Positions 32,044 to 38,017 of a DNA stretch of 39,009 nucleotides are shown here, one piece after another. The position numbers were made by a program, and so were the translations under genes. The DNA comes from a virus. The notes below the pieces were generated by a model. The model did no database searches. It worked only from the letters and a program-made list of their open reading frames with translations, and was not told the origin of the DNA. The number at the start of each line of letters is the position of its first letter. Positions within the stretch are counted from its first letter, which is position 1. The stretch lies in IMG/VR virus record IMGVR_UViG_3300009184_000088, positions 1 to 39,009 of that record, one strand, 5' to 3'.

Positions 32044-32366
32044 TATTCATTCTCCTCTTTCTTTAGGTACGTCTTGATAGACGGCTTCACACCCACGTCA
32101 CCCTCATCATCGTGGATGTCGTGAAGAACTATGCGCTCGTTCGTAGCTTTAAAGAAAAGCCCTTCAAACAAGGGGAAATCAAAATCCTCTTCGAGGTACA
32201 CACCCTTGTCGTCCGCATTGCTTTGGGTCGAAAACATCGAGGCGTCTATCGACAGAGCGTGCAACACGGACCATGGGACAAACACCCAACCGTGGCACGC
32301 AGTGGTATAGAAATCGAAGATGTGTCTCACCTTGTTCGAGTTTACTGGCTCAGTGGTCGGCAACAT
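32043..32366 (-). CDS. Small early protein, unknown function
   Basis: A 107-residue protein starting MLPTTEPVNSNKVRHIFDFY. The ATG at 32366 is one base past the preceding TGA and has GGAGGG upstream; a longer in-frame start would run through the previous gene and is rejected. It has an aromatic-rich, acidic composition (FVPWSVLHALSID, YLEEDFDFPLFEGLFFKAT, VLHDIHDDEGD) and looks like a small folded domain. No family recognised. Translation is likely coupled to both neighbours. Confidence 0.65.
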   Translation of the reverse strand: MLPTTEPVNSNKVRHIFDFYTTACHGWVFVPWSVLHALSIDASMFSTQSNADDKGVYLEEDFDFPLFEGLFFKATNERIVLHDIHDDEGDVGVKPSIKTYLKKEENE

Positions 32367-32367
32367 G

Positions 32368-32616
32368 TCAGCCCTCCACCGCCCAGAACCGGACGCCTTC
32401 GCCTTCCTCGGTGCTCTGGATGCACTTCCAATGCGCCGGAATTTTTCCGATCTTCTGGTAACGGGCAAAGCTTCCCCGCGCGGCCGCTGCGGCCACTCGT
32501 CCGTGGACCACGAAACTGTCGCCAGCCTTCATCTGCGGCCACGGATAGAGCGGAATGTGCCGCGACCTTTTGTTAGGTGGCGAGACCCCGCTCTCGATTA
32601 CTGGTACGTCTGTCAC
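32368..32616 (-). CDS. DUF7303-like small phage protein
   Basis: An 82-residue protein with a GTG start at 32616 that overlaps the previous stop as GTGA, with GGGGATCAAG upstream. The core, PLYPWPQMKAGDSFVVHGR, then AAAARGSFARYQKIGKI, is a widespread phage/plasmid small-protein pattern (a motif of the type YPW-M--GDSF-V followed by a basic helix). The function is unknown; the basic helix and size suggest a nucleic-acid-binding role. The C-terminus (HWKCIQSTEEGEGVRFW) fits a beta hairpin. Confidence 0.7.
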   Translation of the reverse strand: MTDVPVIESGVSPPNKRSRHIPLYPWPQMKAGDSFVVHGRVAAAAARGSFARYQKIGKIPAHWKCIQSTEEGEGVRFWAVEG

Positions 32617-32819
32617 TTCTTGATCCCCTTTACTTGATTTAAGATCCACTTGCGATTGTTGCGCATCGAGCGGTTGTCAGAAGGTGTATTGGGGACCGTG
32701 AACCACACAGACTGTCCCCCGAAATCTGCGGTCACGACCCAGTGCTTTCCATGCCGGATCGTTTTCATCGCGCCTCCTAAGCTCTTCACATACTCACGAA
32801 CTTCCTTCTGGTTCTTCAC
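32613..32819 (-). CDS. HicA-like small protein
   Basis: A 68-residue protein. A GTG at 32819 with GAGGAGGAGAACC upstream is the likely start. The core, VREYVKSLGGAMKTIRHGKHWVV, then VWFTVPNTPSDNRSMRNNRKWI (cited in parts), resembles the dsRNA-binding-like fold of HicA toxins, with GKHWVV at the place of the catalytic G-SHH of HicA. The His is present (HGKHW), but no HicB antitoxin gene is adjacent. Phages carry many such stand-alone relatives; RNA binding is plausible, toxin activity uncertain. Confidence 0.6.
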   Translation of the reverse strand: MKNQKEVREYVKSLGGAMKTIRHGKHWVVTADFGGQSVWFTVPNTPSDNRSMRNNRKWILNQVKGIKK

Positions 32820-32985
32820 GGTTCTCCTCCTCTGGTGGGAAGGGATTGATGTGCTGAACTTCGACCTCGGACCATTGGCCATTGCGTTTGACCATGATCA
32901 TGTAGGACACAGCGTCCCAGACCATCTCTCCGTTGTCCTTCACTTTCCAATCGTACCGCTGCACGATTTTGATATCTTCAATCAT
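32794..32985 (-). CDS. Small beta-rich early protein
   Basis: A 63-residue protein; the ATG at 32985 follows GGAGAAAG and overlaps the previous stop by 8 bp. It has the pattern IVQRYDWKVKDNGEMVWDAVSYMIMVKRNGQWSEVEV (in short pieces), alternating as three beta strands, and a disordered acidic tail (EEENREEPEGSS). No known family recognised. The stop region overlaps the HicA-like gene start. Confidence 0.65.
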   Translation of the reverse strand: MIEDIKIVQRYDWKVKDNGEMVWDAVSYMIMVKRNGQWSEVEVQHINPFPPEEENREEPEGSS

Positions 32986-33250
32986 TTTCTTTCTCCGCCA
33001 GTTTTGCTTCGAGCATCTCAACGCTCCGGAGCAAGATATTTGTCTGGTTCTGGTACGCCTCGATGTACTTGGCCTGCTTCTCGATGAAGTCGTACAGTTT
33101 TTCGATCAGGTCAGCGGCCGCATGGTTGATATACTCAATTGAGCCGTCCGGCATTTTTATTGTGTGGTCACCAGCGCGCAGCCGTTCAACAAGAATATCA
33201 GGCATTTCTCGCACTTCCCCGCTCTTTGCAAATTGAATGATGTTGGTCAT
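32978..33250 (-). CDS. Small helical early protein
   Basis: A 90-residue protein starting MTNIIQFAKSGEVRE after an excellent AAGGAGAGAGAAG ribosome site. The first 45 residues look folded (HTIKMPDGSIEYINHAA); the rest is a long helix, likely coiled coil (LIEKLYDFIEKQAKYIEAY, then VEMLEAKLAEKE). No function is known to me. Part of the leftward early operon. Confidence 0.7.
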   Translation of the reverse strand: MTNIIQFAKSGEVREMPDILVERLRAGDHTIKMPDGSIEYINHAAADLIEKLYDFIEKQAKYIEAYQNQTNILLRSVEMLEAKLAEKEND

Positions 33251-33262
33251 CTTCTCTCTCCT

Positions 33263-33409
33263 TTATCTACCAGCCAGCATCCACAGTCCGACGTTAGCAA
33301 AAGCGTATCCGGCATAAGCAATCGATAGCCCGTAGTTTCCAAACCACGCTTGCTCTGCCGATACGTAGGCATAGATCAATCCCGTCAGGACAATCAGCCA
33401 CCCGCTCAT
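33263..33409 (-). CDS. Tiny two-helix membrane protein
   Basis: A 48-residue protein, too short for most gene callers. It starts MSGWLIVLTGLIYAYVSAEQ and ends AYAGYAFANVGLWMLAGR; both halves are hydrophobic, giving two membrane helices with a short polar turn (AEQAWFGNYG). The ATG overlaps the stop of the 29-residue gene as ATGA (33409-33406), and AGTCAGG precedes it. Similar short membrane proteins occur in other phage early regions. The role is unknown; superinfection exclusion is a possible function. Confidence 0.7.
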   Translation of the reverse strand: MSGWLIVLTGLIYAYVSAEQAWFGNYGLSIAYAGYAFANVGLWMLAGR

Positions 33410-33495
33410 CCTGACTTACCTTCTATCGCGATCCATCCGATAAAGATCAGGATACACACCAACCCGAACAGGATCAGGGATTCGGCGTCGCTCAT
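33406..33495 (-). CDS. Tiny single-helix membrane protein
   Basis: A 29-residue protein: MSDAESLILF, a hydrophobic helix through GLVCILIFIGWIAI, then EGKSG. It starts as ATGA on the stop of the preceding gene and ends as ATGA on the start of the next membrane protein. The double coupling and clean membrane helix make translation likely despite the length. Function unknown. Confidence 0.6.
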   Translation of the reverse strand: MSDAESLILFGLVCILIFIGWIAIEGKSG

Positions 33496-33716
33496 TTCCG
33501 CGCCTCCATCATGGCATCAGCAATTTCGTAAGCACCTTTCGCATAAGCTTTAATTTTCCACGTTGGATACCTCGACATCGCAGCAGGAAGCGCCGCCATC
33601 GCAAACTGGTCGCGCAGAGACGCAAGAGGGACGATGCAATCTCCAATCTTCTGCCCACGCGCATCAGTCTGTGTTTGCAAAAGGTAGGGCGTGTAGTCTG
33701 TTTTGTAGTCGCTCAT
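33492..33716 (-). CDS. Small conserved phage protein
   Basis: A 74-residue protein, MSDYKTDYTPYLLQTQTDAR at the start, with IGDCIVPLASLRDQFAMAALPA and a C-terminal AYAKGAYEIADAMMEAR. I recognise the combination of LRDQFAMAAL and YEIADAMM from short proteins in many phages and some prophages (often fused to HTH or other domains), without known function. Both ends overlap neighbours as ATGA. Confidence 0.75.
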   Translation of the reverse strand: MSDYKTDYTPYLLQTQTDARGQKIGDCIVPLASLRDQFAMAALPAAMSRYPTWKIKAYAKGAYEIADAMMEARK

Positions 33717-33991
33717 TGTGAACCACCGTTGTAGCTATTCGGCTTGAGCTTGAGACGCTCGCGGATCAGGTTGGCGAAGTAGGCTTCTTCGTTTGGTTCT
33801 TGAACACCATAGTCGCCGTCTTCGAAGTCCTCGTAGTTCTCGAAGTATTCGAGAACCTCAAGCGCAAGACCCTCAAGATACTCCACGCGCTCAACGCATT
33901 TGTGCAAGGCGTTGAGGATTTTGCGCAGATCGTCCTTGCGGATCGGATATGTCGGCCACGGATCGCGGTCCACGTCTTCCATGTCAATCAT
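33713..33991 (-). CDS. Small acidic early protein
   Basis: A 92-residue protein starting MIDMEDVDRDPWPTYPIR; the ATG at 33991 has AAGGAGAAGACC upstream, favouring it over a longer start at 34060. A helical segment (LRKILNALHKCVERVEYL) is followed by a very acidic stretch (YFENYEDFEDGDYG) and LIRERLKLKPN. The acid-rich helix might mimic DNA, a common phage strategy, but there is no direct proof. The stop overlaps the next ATG. Confidence 0.65.
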   Translation of the reverse strand: MIDMEDVDRDPWPTYPIRKDDLRKILNALHKCVERVEYLEGLALEVLEYFENYEDFEDGDYGVQEPNEEAYFANLIRERLKLKPNSYNGGSQ

Positions 33992-34238
33992 CGGTCTTCT
34001 CCTTGTAGAATGGGCGAAACACAGTGACCTTTGGCTCGAAGTCCTTGGCCTGTGGACCACACCAGAGATCCATCTGGCGCATGTCTCGGCAGAGAGGATA
34101 GATCCGATCTCCGGTGACCAAGTCCCATCCTTTCAGTTCAGGGTGGGTGCAGCGATGGCCAGACGGGATCGAGAGTGCTGCTCCGTTGTTGTGGTAGTGG
34201 TGACGGCAATTCACGCAGAACTTCTTTTCTTCAGACAT
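33984..34238 (-). CDS. Small Cys/His-rich zinc-binding protein
   Basis: An 84-residue protein starting MSEEKKFCVNCRHHYH after AAAGGAAG. Cysteines at CVNC, HRCTHPE, PLCRDMR and LWCGP, plus several histidines, make one or two zinc sites. The layout (CVNCRHH near the N-terminus, CRDMR...CGP later) is a recurrent phage and bacterial small-protein pattern of unknown role. The upstream ATG at 34268 would add ten residues with a poorer ribosome site. Confidence 0.75.
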   Translation of the reverse strand: MSEEKKFCVNCRHHYHNNGAALSIPSGHRCTHPELKGWDLVTGDRIYPLCRDMRQMDLWCGPQAKDFEPKVTVFRPFYKEKTDD

Positions 34239-34443
34239 TGCGGCTTCCTTTCGGGCGACCACGGCCACGCTTCTTCACAGGGCGACCGAGTTTCGGTTTC
34301 AGTTCTTGAATTTTTTCCTCAAGTTCTTGGGTGTAGCGCAGATAAAAATCGAGCTTTGTTTTTCCGTGCTCGTAGTTCCCTTCGAGTTCCTTGATCTTCT
34401 CGGCCATCAGTTTGAGGATCAGTTCGTGGTGTTCTTCAATCAT
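34231..34443 (-). CDS. Coiled-coil protein with C-terminal AT-hook
   Basis: A 70-residue protein starting MIEEHHELILKLMAEKI. Residues about 1-50 are a coiled coil (KELEGNYEHGKTKLD, LEEKIQELKPK). The end carries GRPVKKRGRGRPKGSRN, with the RGRP core of an AT-hook and a second GRP, predicting minor-groove binding at A/T-rich DNA. It could dimerise and coat or bend DNA; the AT-rich centre at 36134-36263 is one possible target. The start overlaps the nuclease stop. Confidence 0.7.
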   Translation of the reverse strand: MIEEHHELILKLMAEKIKELEGNYEHGKTKLDFYLRYTQELEEKIQELKPKLGRPVKKRGRGRPKGSRNV

Positions 34444-34838
34444 GCTTTGCTCCTGCAATAAGGTTTCTGGGCCAGCGTTGCGCGGGCCGTTGAGGGTTCA
34501 TATTTGCGGTAGCGTCCACCGGAATAGCGGGCGCAGTCCAAGACAAGGCCTTGGTAGACCAGTAGCTGTGCCACATCCCAGCCTTCAGCCGTGTAACAGG
34601 TGGCGACCACGCGGTTGTACGTGGTGTCGCCTGTTGGTTGACACTTGATGTGGGCGGTGGCCGACACGATCCGGCGCAAACCCTCCGTGGCCTGTGGGCC
34701 ATGTGGCTCGTCGCGTTCTTCTGCATCGATGCCGAACAGGCGCACGGACTGCTTGCCGAACCGGAGGGTGTCGCCATCGACAACGGTCGGCGATCCTTGC
34801 AACGCGGCACACAGGGACAGGACGGTGCAGATACTCAT
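34440..34838 (-). CDS. Staphylococcal-type thermonuclease, predicted secreted
   Basis: A 132-residue SNase-family nuclease. A short hydrophobic N-terminus (MSICTVLSLCAALQG) looks like a signal peptide. The catalytic layout matches SNase closely: DGDT at 21-24, RLFGIDAEE with Arg33, Asp38 and Glu41 (equivalent to Arg35, Asp40, Glu43), and YNR with Arg76 (equivalent to Arg87). LLVYQGLVLDCARYSGGRY is the typical C-terminal signature. Exported members degrade DNA or RNA outside the cytoplasm, perhaps host DNA debris or rival phage DNA in the periplasm. If the signal fails, the enzyme would attack internal DNA, so localisation matters. Confidence 0.85.
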   Translation of the reverse strand: MSICTVLSLCAALQGSPTVVDGDTLRFGKQSVRLFGIDAEERDEPHGPQATEGLRRIVSATAHIKCQPTGDTTYNRVVATCYTAEGWDVAQLLVYQGLVLDCARYSGGRYRKYEPSTARATLAQKPYCRSKA

Positions 34839-35029
34839 GCGGGAGCCTTTCGGCGCGTTTCGATCTCATGCACCTGACGGTGGTAGGCCACCAGAGGCAA
34901 GCGATACAAAAGGACGATCAAGACCTCGTCCAGCAGCACGTCCAGACCCTCGTCGTAGTCTTGCTCGACGAGGTATTCCGACAGACCGATCAGCTTTTCG
35001 GTCGAGATGTATTTGAGGGAGACGCTCAC
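34835..35029 (-). CDS. Small helical early protein
   Basis: A 64-residue protein with a GTG start at 35029 overlapping the preceding stop (GTGA). Two acidic helices (YISTEKLIGLSEYLVEQDYD, GLDVLLDEVLIVLLYRLPLV) are followed by a basic tail. Function and family not recognised. The stop overlaps the nuclease start. Confidence 0.65.
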   Translation of the reverse strand: MSVSLKYISTEKLIGLSEYLVEQDYDEGLDVLLDEVLIVLLYRLPLVAYHRQVHEIETRRKAPA

Positions 35030-35340
35030 CAGAACTCTCCGTGTTCAGCTTCCAACTCGTCGTAGATGTGCCCCTGATCGATATACTCGGCGAGCTGGCG
35101 CAAGACGGTGGTCTTGATGTCCATCTCACCAGAGGCGATCTCGCGCGAACTCTCGTCGTCCTCGAAGAAGAGGGTGACGGACAAGTCGCTGTAGTCCACG
35201 ATCTCAGGGCCTCCACGGAAGCCCACAGATGGGTCAGGACGGGTCAGAATGTATTGGACACAGAATGACCCCTTCGCGAGCGCCGGACGGTCGTCCACGG
35301 TCACTGGGATGTCATCGAAGTGGTAGTCGTAGAACCTCAT
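35026..35340 (-). CDS. Acidic early protein, unknown function
   Basis: A 104-residue protein starting MRFYDYHFDDIPVTVD. It appears beta-rich (CVQYILTRPDPSVGF, YSDLSVTLFFEDDES), then helical (TTVLRQLAEYIDQGHIYDEL), with a high acidic content. No family recognised. The start overlaps the preceding stop (ATGA, 35340-35337) and the stop overlaps the next start. Confidence 0.65.
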   Translation of the reverse strand: MRFYDYHFDDIPVTVDDRPALAKGSFCVQYILTRPDPSVGFRGGPEIVDYSDLSVTLFFEDDESSREIASGEMDIKTTVLRQLAEYIDQGHIYDELEAEHGEFW

Positions 35341-35531
35341 GGCTTGTCCTCCACTTCCTTGAACTCGTACAGTTCCCAGCCGTCGCTCTCGTCGCCCAGA
35401 TGTGCGTCGATCTCCTCCTGCGGGGACAGGGTGTAGAAGTAGTCCATGACCTGTTCTTCGTCGGTCAAAGGCGTTTCGATCTCGTAGGTCTTGTAGACGA
35501 TCTCGCGCATAACGATTCGGTACTTAGGCAT
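35337..35531 (-). CDS. Small acidic early protein
   Basis: A 64-residue protein starting MPKYRIVMREIVYKTYEIE. A beta strand pattern is followed by an acidic helix (TDEEQVMDYFYTLSPQEEID) and WELYEFKEVED. The layout (YRI--REIVY-TYEIE... WEL-E) resembles short phage proteins of unknown function. It overlaps the neighbours at both ends. Confidence 0.65.
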   Translation of the reverse strand: MPKYRIVMREIVYKTYEIETPLTDEEQVMDYFYTLSPQEEIDAHLGDESDGWELYEFKEVEDKP

Positions 35532-35712
35532 GTGATTGCTCCTTTCTGTCGAGCTTTTGTCGGCGGTTGGTTTCGTCGGCTACGGCCTTGCGAATGCGCT
35601 CTACGATTTCGGCGTCAGGGACACCCAACTGGCGATCACGGTCAATGATCAAGGCAAGCGCAAGGTCTAGGGACATCAGTTCTGCGATGGTCTGAGCGTG
35701 GTCCTTGGTCAT
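35524..35712 (-). CDS. Small helical early protein
   Basis: A 62-residue protein if started at 35712, where ATGA overlaps the preceding stop; an in-frame ATG at 35721 would add three residues and has GAGAACGG upstream, so the start is ambiguous. Helical: TKDHAQTIAELMSLDLALALI, VPDAEIVERIRKAVADET. The basic, polar C-terminus suggests nucleic-acid or protein contact. No known function. Confidence 0.65.
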   Translation of the reverse strand: MTKDHAQTIAELMSLDLALALIIDRDRQLGVPDAEIVERIRKAVADETNRRQKLDRKEQSHA

Positions 35713-35939
35713 GGTGTCCATCCGTTCTCATACGACACGGAGCCCGTGTAGTTGCCCTTGGCATCGTAGTTGTGGAGGTTGGGGTAGGAACGCAGCAGCG
35801 CGGCGTAAACGTCGTCGTCGTCGATGCTGTTGGCAAGGCGGCAGACTTCCAAGAAGTCGTCGCGCTCGAACGCCTCGTCGATTTGACAGATCACAGAGTA
35901 AGCAGAGGTACGCACAGGGGTCTTGCGATAATGCTTCAT
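35709..35939 (-). CDS. First gene of the leftward early operon, small conserved protein
   Basis: A 76-residue protein starting MKHYRKTPVRTSAYSVICQI, then DEAFERDDFLEVCRLANSID and YAALLRSYPNLHNYD, ending SVSYENGWTP. The ATG follows AAAGGAC. I see a helical core with no known motif. It is the gene nearest to the predicted promoter at 35982-36010 and would be the first expressed leftward. Confidence 0.65.
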   Translation of the reverse strand: MKHYRKTPVRTSAYSVICQIDEAFERDDFLEVCRLANSIDDDDVYAALLRSYPNLHNYDAKGNYTGSVSYENGWTP

Positions 35940-35981
35940 GACACGTCCTTTCTTTGACGTCGCTCTGGAGTGAGCGGTAGC

Positions 35982-36010
35982 AACATGGCACAGGTAGCGA
36001 AGGGTGTCAA
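35982..36010 (-). promoter_or_regulatory. Candidate promoter of the leftward early operon
   Basis: Reading leftward, a perfect TTGACA (36010-36005) is followed at 17 bp by CATGTT (35987-35982), with the ATG about 43 bp further on. The -10 is loose, as in many alphaproteobacterial promoters; the other perfect TTGACA before the rightward replication block (22595) supports use of host sigma70. Confidence 0.45.
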
Positions 36011-36067
36011 CAGAGGAAATTGGTCCGTGGACCTTGGGACAGGGGTTTTTCCTTAAAGAGGGGGCAA

Positions 36068-36339
36068 GGTTACGGGGTGGTTATGGGGTTGAAGTGACCT
36101 AAGTCATTGAGGTTCTGAGGTTATGGGGTTGAAGTGGATTTTAATACTTTTCCGGCCGCGCGCGCGGAAAGTGTGTATTTATAGTAAGTGTGATAATGTA
36201 ACTAAATATATGTGTTTTAGCCCTATACAGGGAAGTTTTCACTGCTCGATGCTTAAAATCGCGTTCAACCCCCTAACCACAGAACTTCAATGACTTAGCT
36301 GATATCAACCCCATAACCTTTACACCCAACCCCGTAACC
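36068..36339. repeat. Inverted-repeat/iteron region: candidate origin or divergent switch
   Basis: Six copies of GGTTAYGGGGTTG: rightward at 36068-36078 (partial), 36079-36091 and 36119-36131, and inverted at 36266-36278, 36306-36318 and 36327-36339. Two 33-bp arms (36101-36133 and 36264-36296) are inverted repeats with three mismatches. Between them lie a self-complementary CCGCGCGCGCGG (36157-36168), an AT-rich stretch (36177-36220) and CCCTATACAGGG. The block holds no gene and separates the leftward and rightward transcription units. It could be a replication origin, or operators for a repressor controlling both units. Confidence 0.75.
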
Positions 36340-36387
36340 TTTAGGTTGCTTTAGAGCAAAACTCTTATCGGAGAGGAGACTTTCCGC

Positions 36388-36975
36388 ATGGCGCGAGCCA
36401 AACAAACGCACAAGCCCAAGCTTGATATCGTGGTGAACCCCAAGAAAGAAAAAGGGTTGACCGAAAAGCAGGAGAAATTCTGCCGCATCTATGCCACCGA
36501 GGACGTGACCCGCACCGAGGCGGCCAAACTGGCTGGCTATTCGGACACGACTGCACCCATTGCTGGGTCGCGGTTTCTAAACGGTCGAGACTATCCTCAC
36601 ATTCTTGCTCGCATTGGCGAGATCAAAGAAGAGTTGTCGAGGAAGTACGAGGTCTCGTTTGATGGCCACGTGCGGCAGCTTGCCAAGATCAGGGACATGG
36701 CTCTGGAGAAGGGCAACTACACCGCAGCCGTTGCAGCCGAGAAGAGCCGAGGTCAGGTGGCTGGTCTCTACATCAGCCGCAGCGAAATCTTGGTGGGCAA
36801 GATCGACCAGATGAGCCGCGAGGAAGTGCTGGCCGAAATCGCCAAGCTTCAAACCCAGTTCCCGATCCTGATCAACCAGACGGCCCCGACCATCGATATG
36901 ATCTCTGCTCGTAGGGATGCAGAAGAACTTCCCGTTCTGGTGAACGAAGAGATCGAGGCAGAGATCGAGCAATGA
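36388..36975 (+). CDS. terS: Terminase small subunit
   Basis: A 195-residue protein. Residues about 22-62 (LTEKQEKFCRIYATEDVTRT, EAAKLAGYSDTTAPI) form the helix-turn-helix of the Terminase_2-type small subunit that recognises packaging sites. A coiled-coil region for ring assembly follows (IKEELSRKYEVSFDGHVRQL, AAVAAEKSRGQVAGLYI), and the C-terminus (ILINQTAPTIDMI) would contact the large subunit. The large subunit is not in the window and probably lies beyond the right edge. The ATG has GGAGAGGAG upstream. The stop overlaps the next gene as ATGA. Confidence 0.85.
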   Translation: MARAKQTHKPKLDIVVNPKKEKGLTEKQEKFCRIYATEDVTRTEAAKLAGYSDTTAPIAGSRFLNGRDYPHILARIGEIKEELSRKYEVSFDGHVRQLAKIRDMALEKGNYTAAVAAEKSRGQVAGLYISRSEILVGKIDQMSREEVLAEIAKLQTQFPILINQTAPTIDMISARRDAEELPVLVNEEIEAEIEQ

Positions 36976-37439
36976 ACACCGAGACAGCCCTCTGGAAACA
37001 CCTCAAACAAAAGACCTCTTCAGAAGTCCACTGGACGCGCATCGAAGCCCGCGTGGGGGCGGGTATTCCCGACATCAACGGAGCCTACCAGTGGCCAACG
37101 TCGGGCCACCTGAGGGGCATTGAAATCTGGTGCGAACTTAAGGTCTGCAAGACTAAGTCTTATAAAACGGCAGGCCTGTGGCGGCCAGCCCAGATTGCAT
37201 GGCAAACAGCGCGTTCATCACGCATCCGTAACGTCTGGAACTTGGTCAGCCATCCACAGGCAGAGGTCATCAAAATATACAGCGGACACCAAATTGGTGA
37301 ATTGTGGGACGATTTTGATGGAAAAACCCAACCTGAGATGGTGCTCCGATACCACAACCCCTACGATTCTTGGTCCATGTTCCTTGAACTGGCAGCCGAG
37401 CGGGCTTTAGAGCCATGGACCGCGGACCGCGGGCCTTAG
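36972..37439 (+). CDS. PD-(D/E)XK nuclease, Holliday-junction-resolvase/VRR-NUC-like
   Basis: A 155-residue protein. The active-site pattern is GIPDINGAY (Asp34) followed by GIEIWCELKV (Glu55, Lys57) and the supporting RPAQIAWQ, a layout of phage PD-(D/E)XK enzymes near VRR-NUC/resolvase families. An upstream Glu in the first helix region (about Glu18) may complete the site. It may resolve branched replication products before packaging, which fits its coupling to the small terminase. The last codons (RGP and stop) lie inside the first copy of a direct repeat (37428-37458), and an earlier GCGGGCTTTAGAG at 37400 is a degenerate relative. Confidence 0.8.
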   Translation: MNTETALWKHLKQKTSSEVHWTRIEARVGAGIPDINGAYQWPTSGHLRGIEIWCELKVCKTKSYKTAGLWRPAQIAWQTARSSRIRNVWNLVSHPQAEVIKIYSGHQIGELWDDFDGKTQPEMVLRYHNPYDSWSMFLELAAERALEPWTADRGP

Positions 37440-37545
37440 AGATCGCGGGCTTTTGATCCATTTAAACTTGGACCGTGGACAAAGAAAAACCCCCGATCCT
37501 TTCGGACCGAGGGTCGCGGGCCTTAGAGATCGCGGGCTTTTGATC
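37428..37545. repeat. 31-bp direct repeat, two copies flanking a terminator
   Basis: The 31 bases starting CGCGGGCCTTAGAGATCG occur identically at 37428-37458 and 37515-37545, 87 bp apart. The first copy covers the nuclease stop. The repeat contains two GCGGGC hexamers and the end GCGGGCTTTTGAT, which returns three times at the right edge. Confidence 0.9.
37485..37513 (-). terminator. Rho-independent terminator for the leftward right-end genes, GAAA loop
   Basis: On the minus strand a 10-bp stem (37513-37504 with 37499-37490, two G-T wobbles) is capped by GAAA and followed by TTTTT (37489-37485). It sits between the two 31-bp repeats and should end transcription coming from 38796-37549 before it reaches the terminase/nuclease genes. 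Confidence 0.85.
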
Positions 37546-37548
37546 AAA

Positions 37549-37734
37549 TCAGGTATGGCAGTAACCATCGGCCTCGATGGCCAGCCACATCCCCTGCCAG
37601 CGGACCACGACCGCCCCGTCCATGCCGAACGTCGGCTGCACCGTCGCGCGGAAGGCGCGGTATGACATGCCGAGCGGGCCTCGGTGATACACGCGGGCGA
37701 GCGCGGTCCTTTGAGATTTAGTCAGTCTTACCAT
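37549..37734 (-). CDS. Small conserved phage protein
   Basis: A 61-residue protein starting MVRLTKSQRTALARVYHRG, then PLGMSYRAFRATVQPTFGMD and VVVRWQGMWLAIEADGYCHT. I recognise this family from numerous phages and prophages (pattern L---Q---L-RVY-R-PLG-SYR-FR... GMWL-IE-DGY-H); its function is unknown. AAGGAGC precedes the ATG on the minus strand of the 37735-37747 gap (read from its plus-strand complement). The basic helix and compact C-terminal strand pair suggest nucleic-acid binding. Confidence 0.8.
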   Translation of the reverse strand: MVRLTKSQRTALARVYHRGPLGMSYRAFRATVQPTFGMDGAVVVRWQGMWLAIEADGYCHT

Positions 37735-37747
37735 AGGTTTAGCTCCT

Positions 37748-38017
37748 TTATCTGACTAGGCGTTGGTGATAGGCTTCATGCATTGCGCGGACGGCGGAGT
37801 CCGCGACGCGGTGTCCATATTTGAGCGGGCCTTGGTAAATCAAACCTAGCAGGCGGCCGCGCTCGTAATCCCATCTGGTATTGACCTGCCCGCGTTCCTG
37901 ATAGGCGTCGTAATCCATTGCCACGCCGGAGCGGGCCTCGTTAAATCCCCGAACAAAGGCGGCGGAGCGCATAACGCCCCGCAACCCGACCCGTTTTGTT
38001 CCAACCTGTTTTGTCAT
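37748..38017 (-). CDS. Small conserved phage protein (YERGR family)
   Basis: An 89-residue protein starting MTKQVGTKRVGLRGVMRSA. The core (FVRGFNEARSGVAMDYDAY, then TRWDYERGRLLGLIYQGPLK) is a recurrent phage/alphaproteobacterial pattern: a short helix, an acidic loop with YDAY, then W-YERGR. Function unknown. The ATG at 38017 overlaps the preceding stop (TGATG), which favours it over a longer start. IYQGPLKYG parallels VYHRGPLGM of the next gene, maybe by chance. Confidence 0.8.
   Translation of the reverse strand: MTKQVGTKRVGLRGVMRSAAFVRGFNEARSGVAMDYDAYQERGQVNTRWDYERGRLLGLIYQGPLKYGHRVADSAVRAMHEAYHQRLVR

Larger units (their letters stand above)
35940..36387. other. Non-coding divergence region
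   Basis: This 448-bp stretch has no plausible gene. It holds the leftward promoter candidate, a palindrome GGTCCGTGGACC (36022-36033), the inverted-repeat/iteron block, an extended -10-like TGTGATAAT near 36189-36197 and a GGAGAGGAG ribosome site before the small terminase ATG at 36388. Confidence 0.8.

Noticed and set aside
32613-32819. HicAB toxin-antitoxin module
   Set aside because: Only a HicA-like fold is suggested; the neighbours show no HicB-like RNase H fold or DNA-binding partner.
36157-36168. CCGCGCGCGCGG palindrome as a terminator
   Set aside because: There is no T-tract after it on the plus strand; within the symmetric repeat block it is better seen as part of the origin/switch structure.
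36022-37480. Recurring GGACCGTGGAC-like sequence (36022, 37470, and within 32499-32510)
   Set aside because: Copies are few, some are inside coding sequence, and spacing and flanks are not conserved, so chance is likely.
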